DNA of 64,000 nucleotides from an uncultured Eubacteriales bacterium (GTDB lineage Bacteria > Bacillota > Clostridia > Lachnospirales > Lachnospiraceae), in contig CASFBK010000016.1 in the NCBI GenBank assembly GCA_949292785.1, positions 1-64,000 of the forward strand. Reading direction: 5' to 3'. Numbering within the stretch: position 1 is the first letter of the stretch; each line of letters begins with the position of its first letter. Position numbers and translations under genes: made by a program. Under the pieces are notes generated by a model. It saw only the letters and a list, made by a program, of their open reading frames with translations. It did no database searches and was not told the origin of the DNA. Positions 63,669 to 64,000 of the stretch are shown here, one piece after another.

Positions 63669-64000
63669 TTAATCTCTCAATGCACCGTAGAAAATACCTA
63701 CAATTAATGCAACGGAACCAAGTCCTGCTGCTGCAAGTCCAGACCAAATAAGAGCTGTAATACATTTACTTCTTTCCGTAGGATTTCCAGAAGTAGTACC
63801 CAACTTCATGAAGTTCATAATAAAGATAACTACCATCGTAACTGCACCAATTGCAGAAACGAAAGTAATCACCGTCTTATATTTGGTAATGATTTTAGAA
63901 AAACTGTTATCCATAGAATTTGAAGAACCTGTAATATTAGATGTATTGCTTCCCCAAGATACATCAAAATTATCATCAAAGACTGCATTCGCCTTTAACT
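63669..64000 (-). CDS. VirB2/TrbC-like conjugation membrane protein (5' end outside window)
   Basis: The visible part has two TM helices (about 15-35 and 55-75 counted from MDNSFSK) and ends GIFYGALRD. The frame is open to the window edge and reads LKANAVFDDNFDVSWGSNTS before MDNSFSK, and the internal ATG at 63914 has no ribosome binding site. So the true start, probably with a signal peptide, lies beyond 64000. A mature pilin-like protein with two TM helices fits VirB2/TrbC subunits of conjugation systems. Assignment rests on topology and context. Confidence 0.62.
   Translation of the reverse strand, partial: LKANAVFDDNFDVSWGSNTSNITGSSNSMDNSFSKIITKYKTVITFVSAIGAVTMVVIFIMNFMKLGTTSGNPTERSKCITALIWSGLAAAGLGSVALIVGIFYGALRD

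Larger units (their letters stand above)
61336..64000 (-). mobile_element. Left end of an integrative/conjugative element (continues right)
   Basis: Recombinase (broken), a small hypothetical gene and a VirB2/TrbC-like membrane protein gene in one orientation. The combination is typical of Firmicutes ICEs. Only about 2.7 kb is inside the window; the element continues past 64000. Confidence 0.6.

Overview
The window looks like chromosome of a low-GC Gram-positive gut anaerobe of the Lachnospiraceae (Clostridium cluster XIVa, Blautia-like). The evidence is strong AGGAGG-type ribosome binding sites on nearly every gene, a PPi-type phosphofructokinase with the PKTIDND motif, Clostridia-type Opp, Kdp and Mg2+ transport genes, and DUF6320 and DUF3784 membrane proteins. 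The genus is an inference. Almost everything is on the minus strand; only pfp, the PqqD-like gene, mgtE with its leader ORF, and one toxin-antitoxin pair are on the plus strand.

Layout. 1-0.28 kb: two tandem minus-strand promoters (TTGACA, 17 nt, TAAGAT) pointing out of the left edge, probably an rRNA operon. 0.3-8.4 kb: housekeeping genes map, deoC, radA, a GntR regulator followed by clpC, and a membrane-anchored surface protein. 8.6-16.3 kb: oligopeptide ABC transporter oppA-B-C-D-F. 17-24 kb: pfp, an esterase/DUF6320/condensation-fold acyltransferase operon and a GH31 glycosidase. 24.2-32.3 kb: complete K+ uptake operon kdpFABCDE, including a 29-aa kdpF. 32.4-34.8 kb: alanine/glycine symporter and a second esterase. 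35.0-37.7 kb: a compact type VII (LXG-like) toxin cassette with three small helical partners and a putative immunity gene. 38-44.2 kb: amino-acid or amino-alcohol module (P-II protein, APC permease, APH-type kinase, class-III PLP enzyme, AraC-type regulator, SDR). 44.4-47.8 kb: AAC(3)-family acetyltransferase, MATE exporter, LacI regulator.

48-60 kb is a magnesium island. It holds mgtE behind a consensus promoter and a 33-aa leader ORF; a second operon-like run with an MgtA-type ATPase, an orphan OmpR-type DNA-binding protein, MgtC and DUF3784; then a 36-aa leader ORF, mgtA, and a 49-aa single-TM protein. The two leader peptides resemble each other at their N-termini (MDS...RSS, with an identical CGAAGTAGC stretch), and the mgtA leader stop codon lies in the mgtA Shine-Dalgarno. 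The promoters of the second mgtA-type gene and of mgtC carry the same 11-bp-period direct repeat (GCAAGGAAANNGCAAG) at exactly the same distance from TATAAT, probably the operator of the orphan regulator. Between mgtE and mgtA lie a ferritin-like/Cys-rich protein pair and two decayed genes.

60.2-64 kb: a truncated serine-recombinase remnant, a Phd/RelE-type toxin-antitoxin pair, then the end of an integrative element entering from the right: a large serine recombinase broken by a one-base homopolymer frameshift and lacking its catalytic Ser, a small hypothetical gene, and the 3' part of a VirB2/TrbC-like membrane protein gene that runs off the window. No tRNA, rRNA gene, CRISPR array or recognisable metabolite riboswitch was found by eye.
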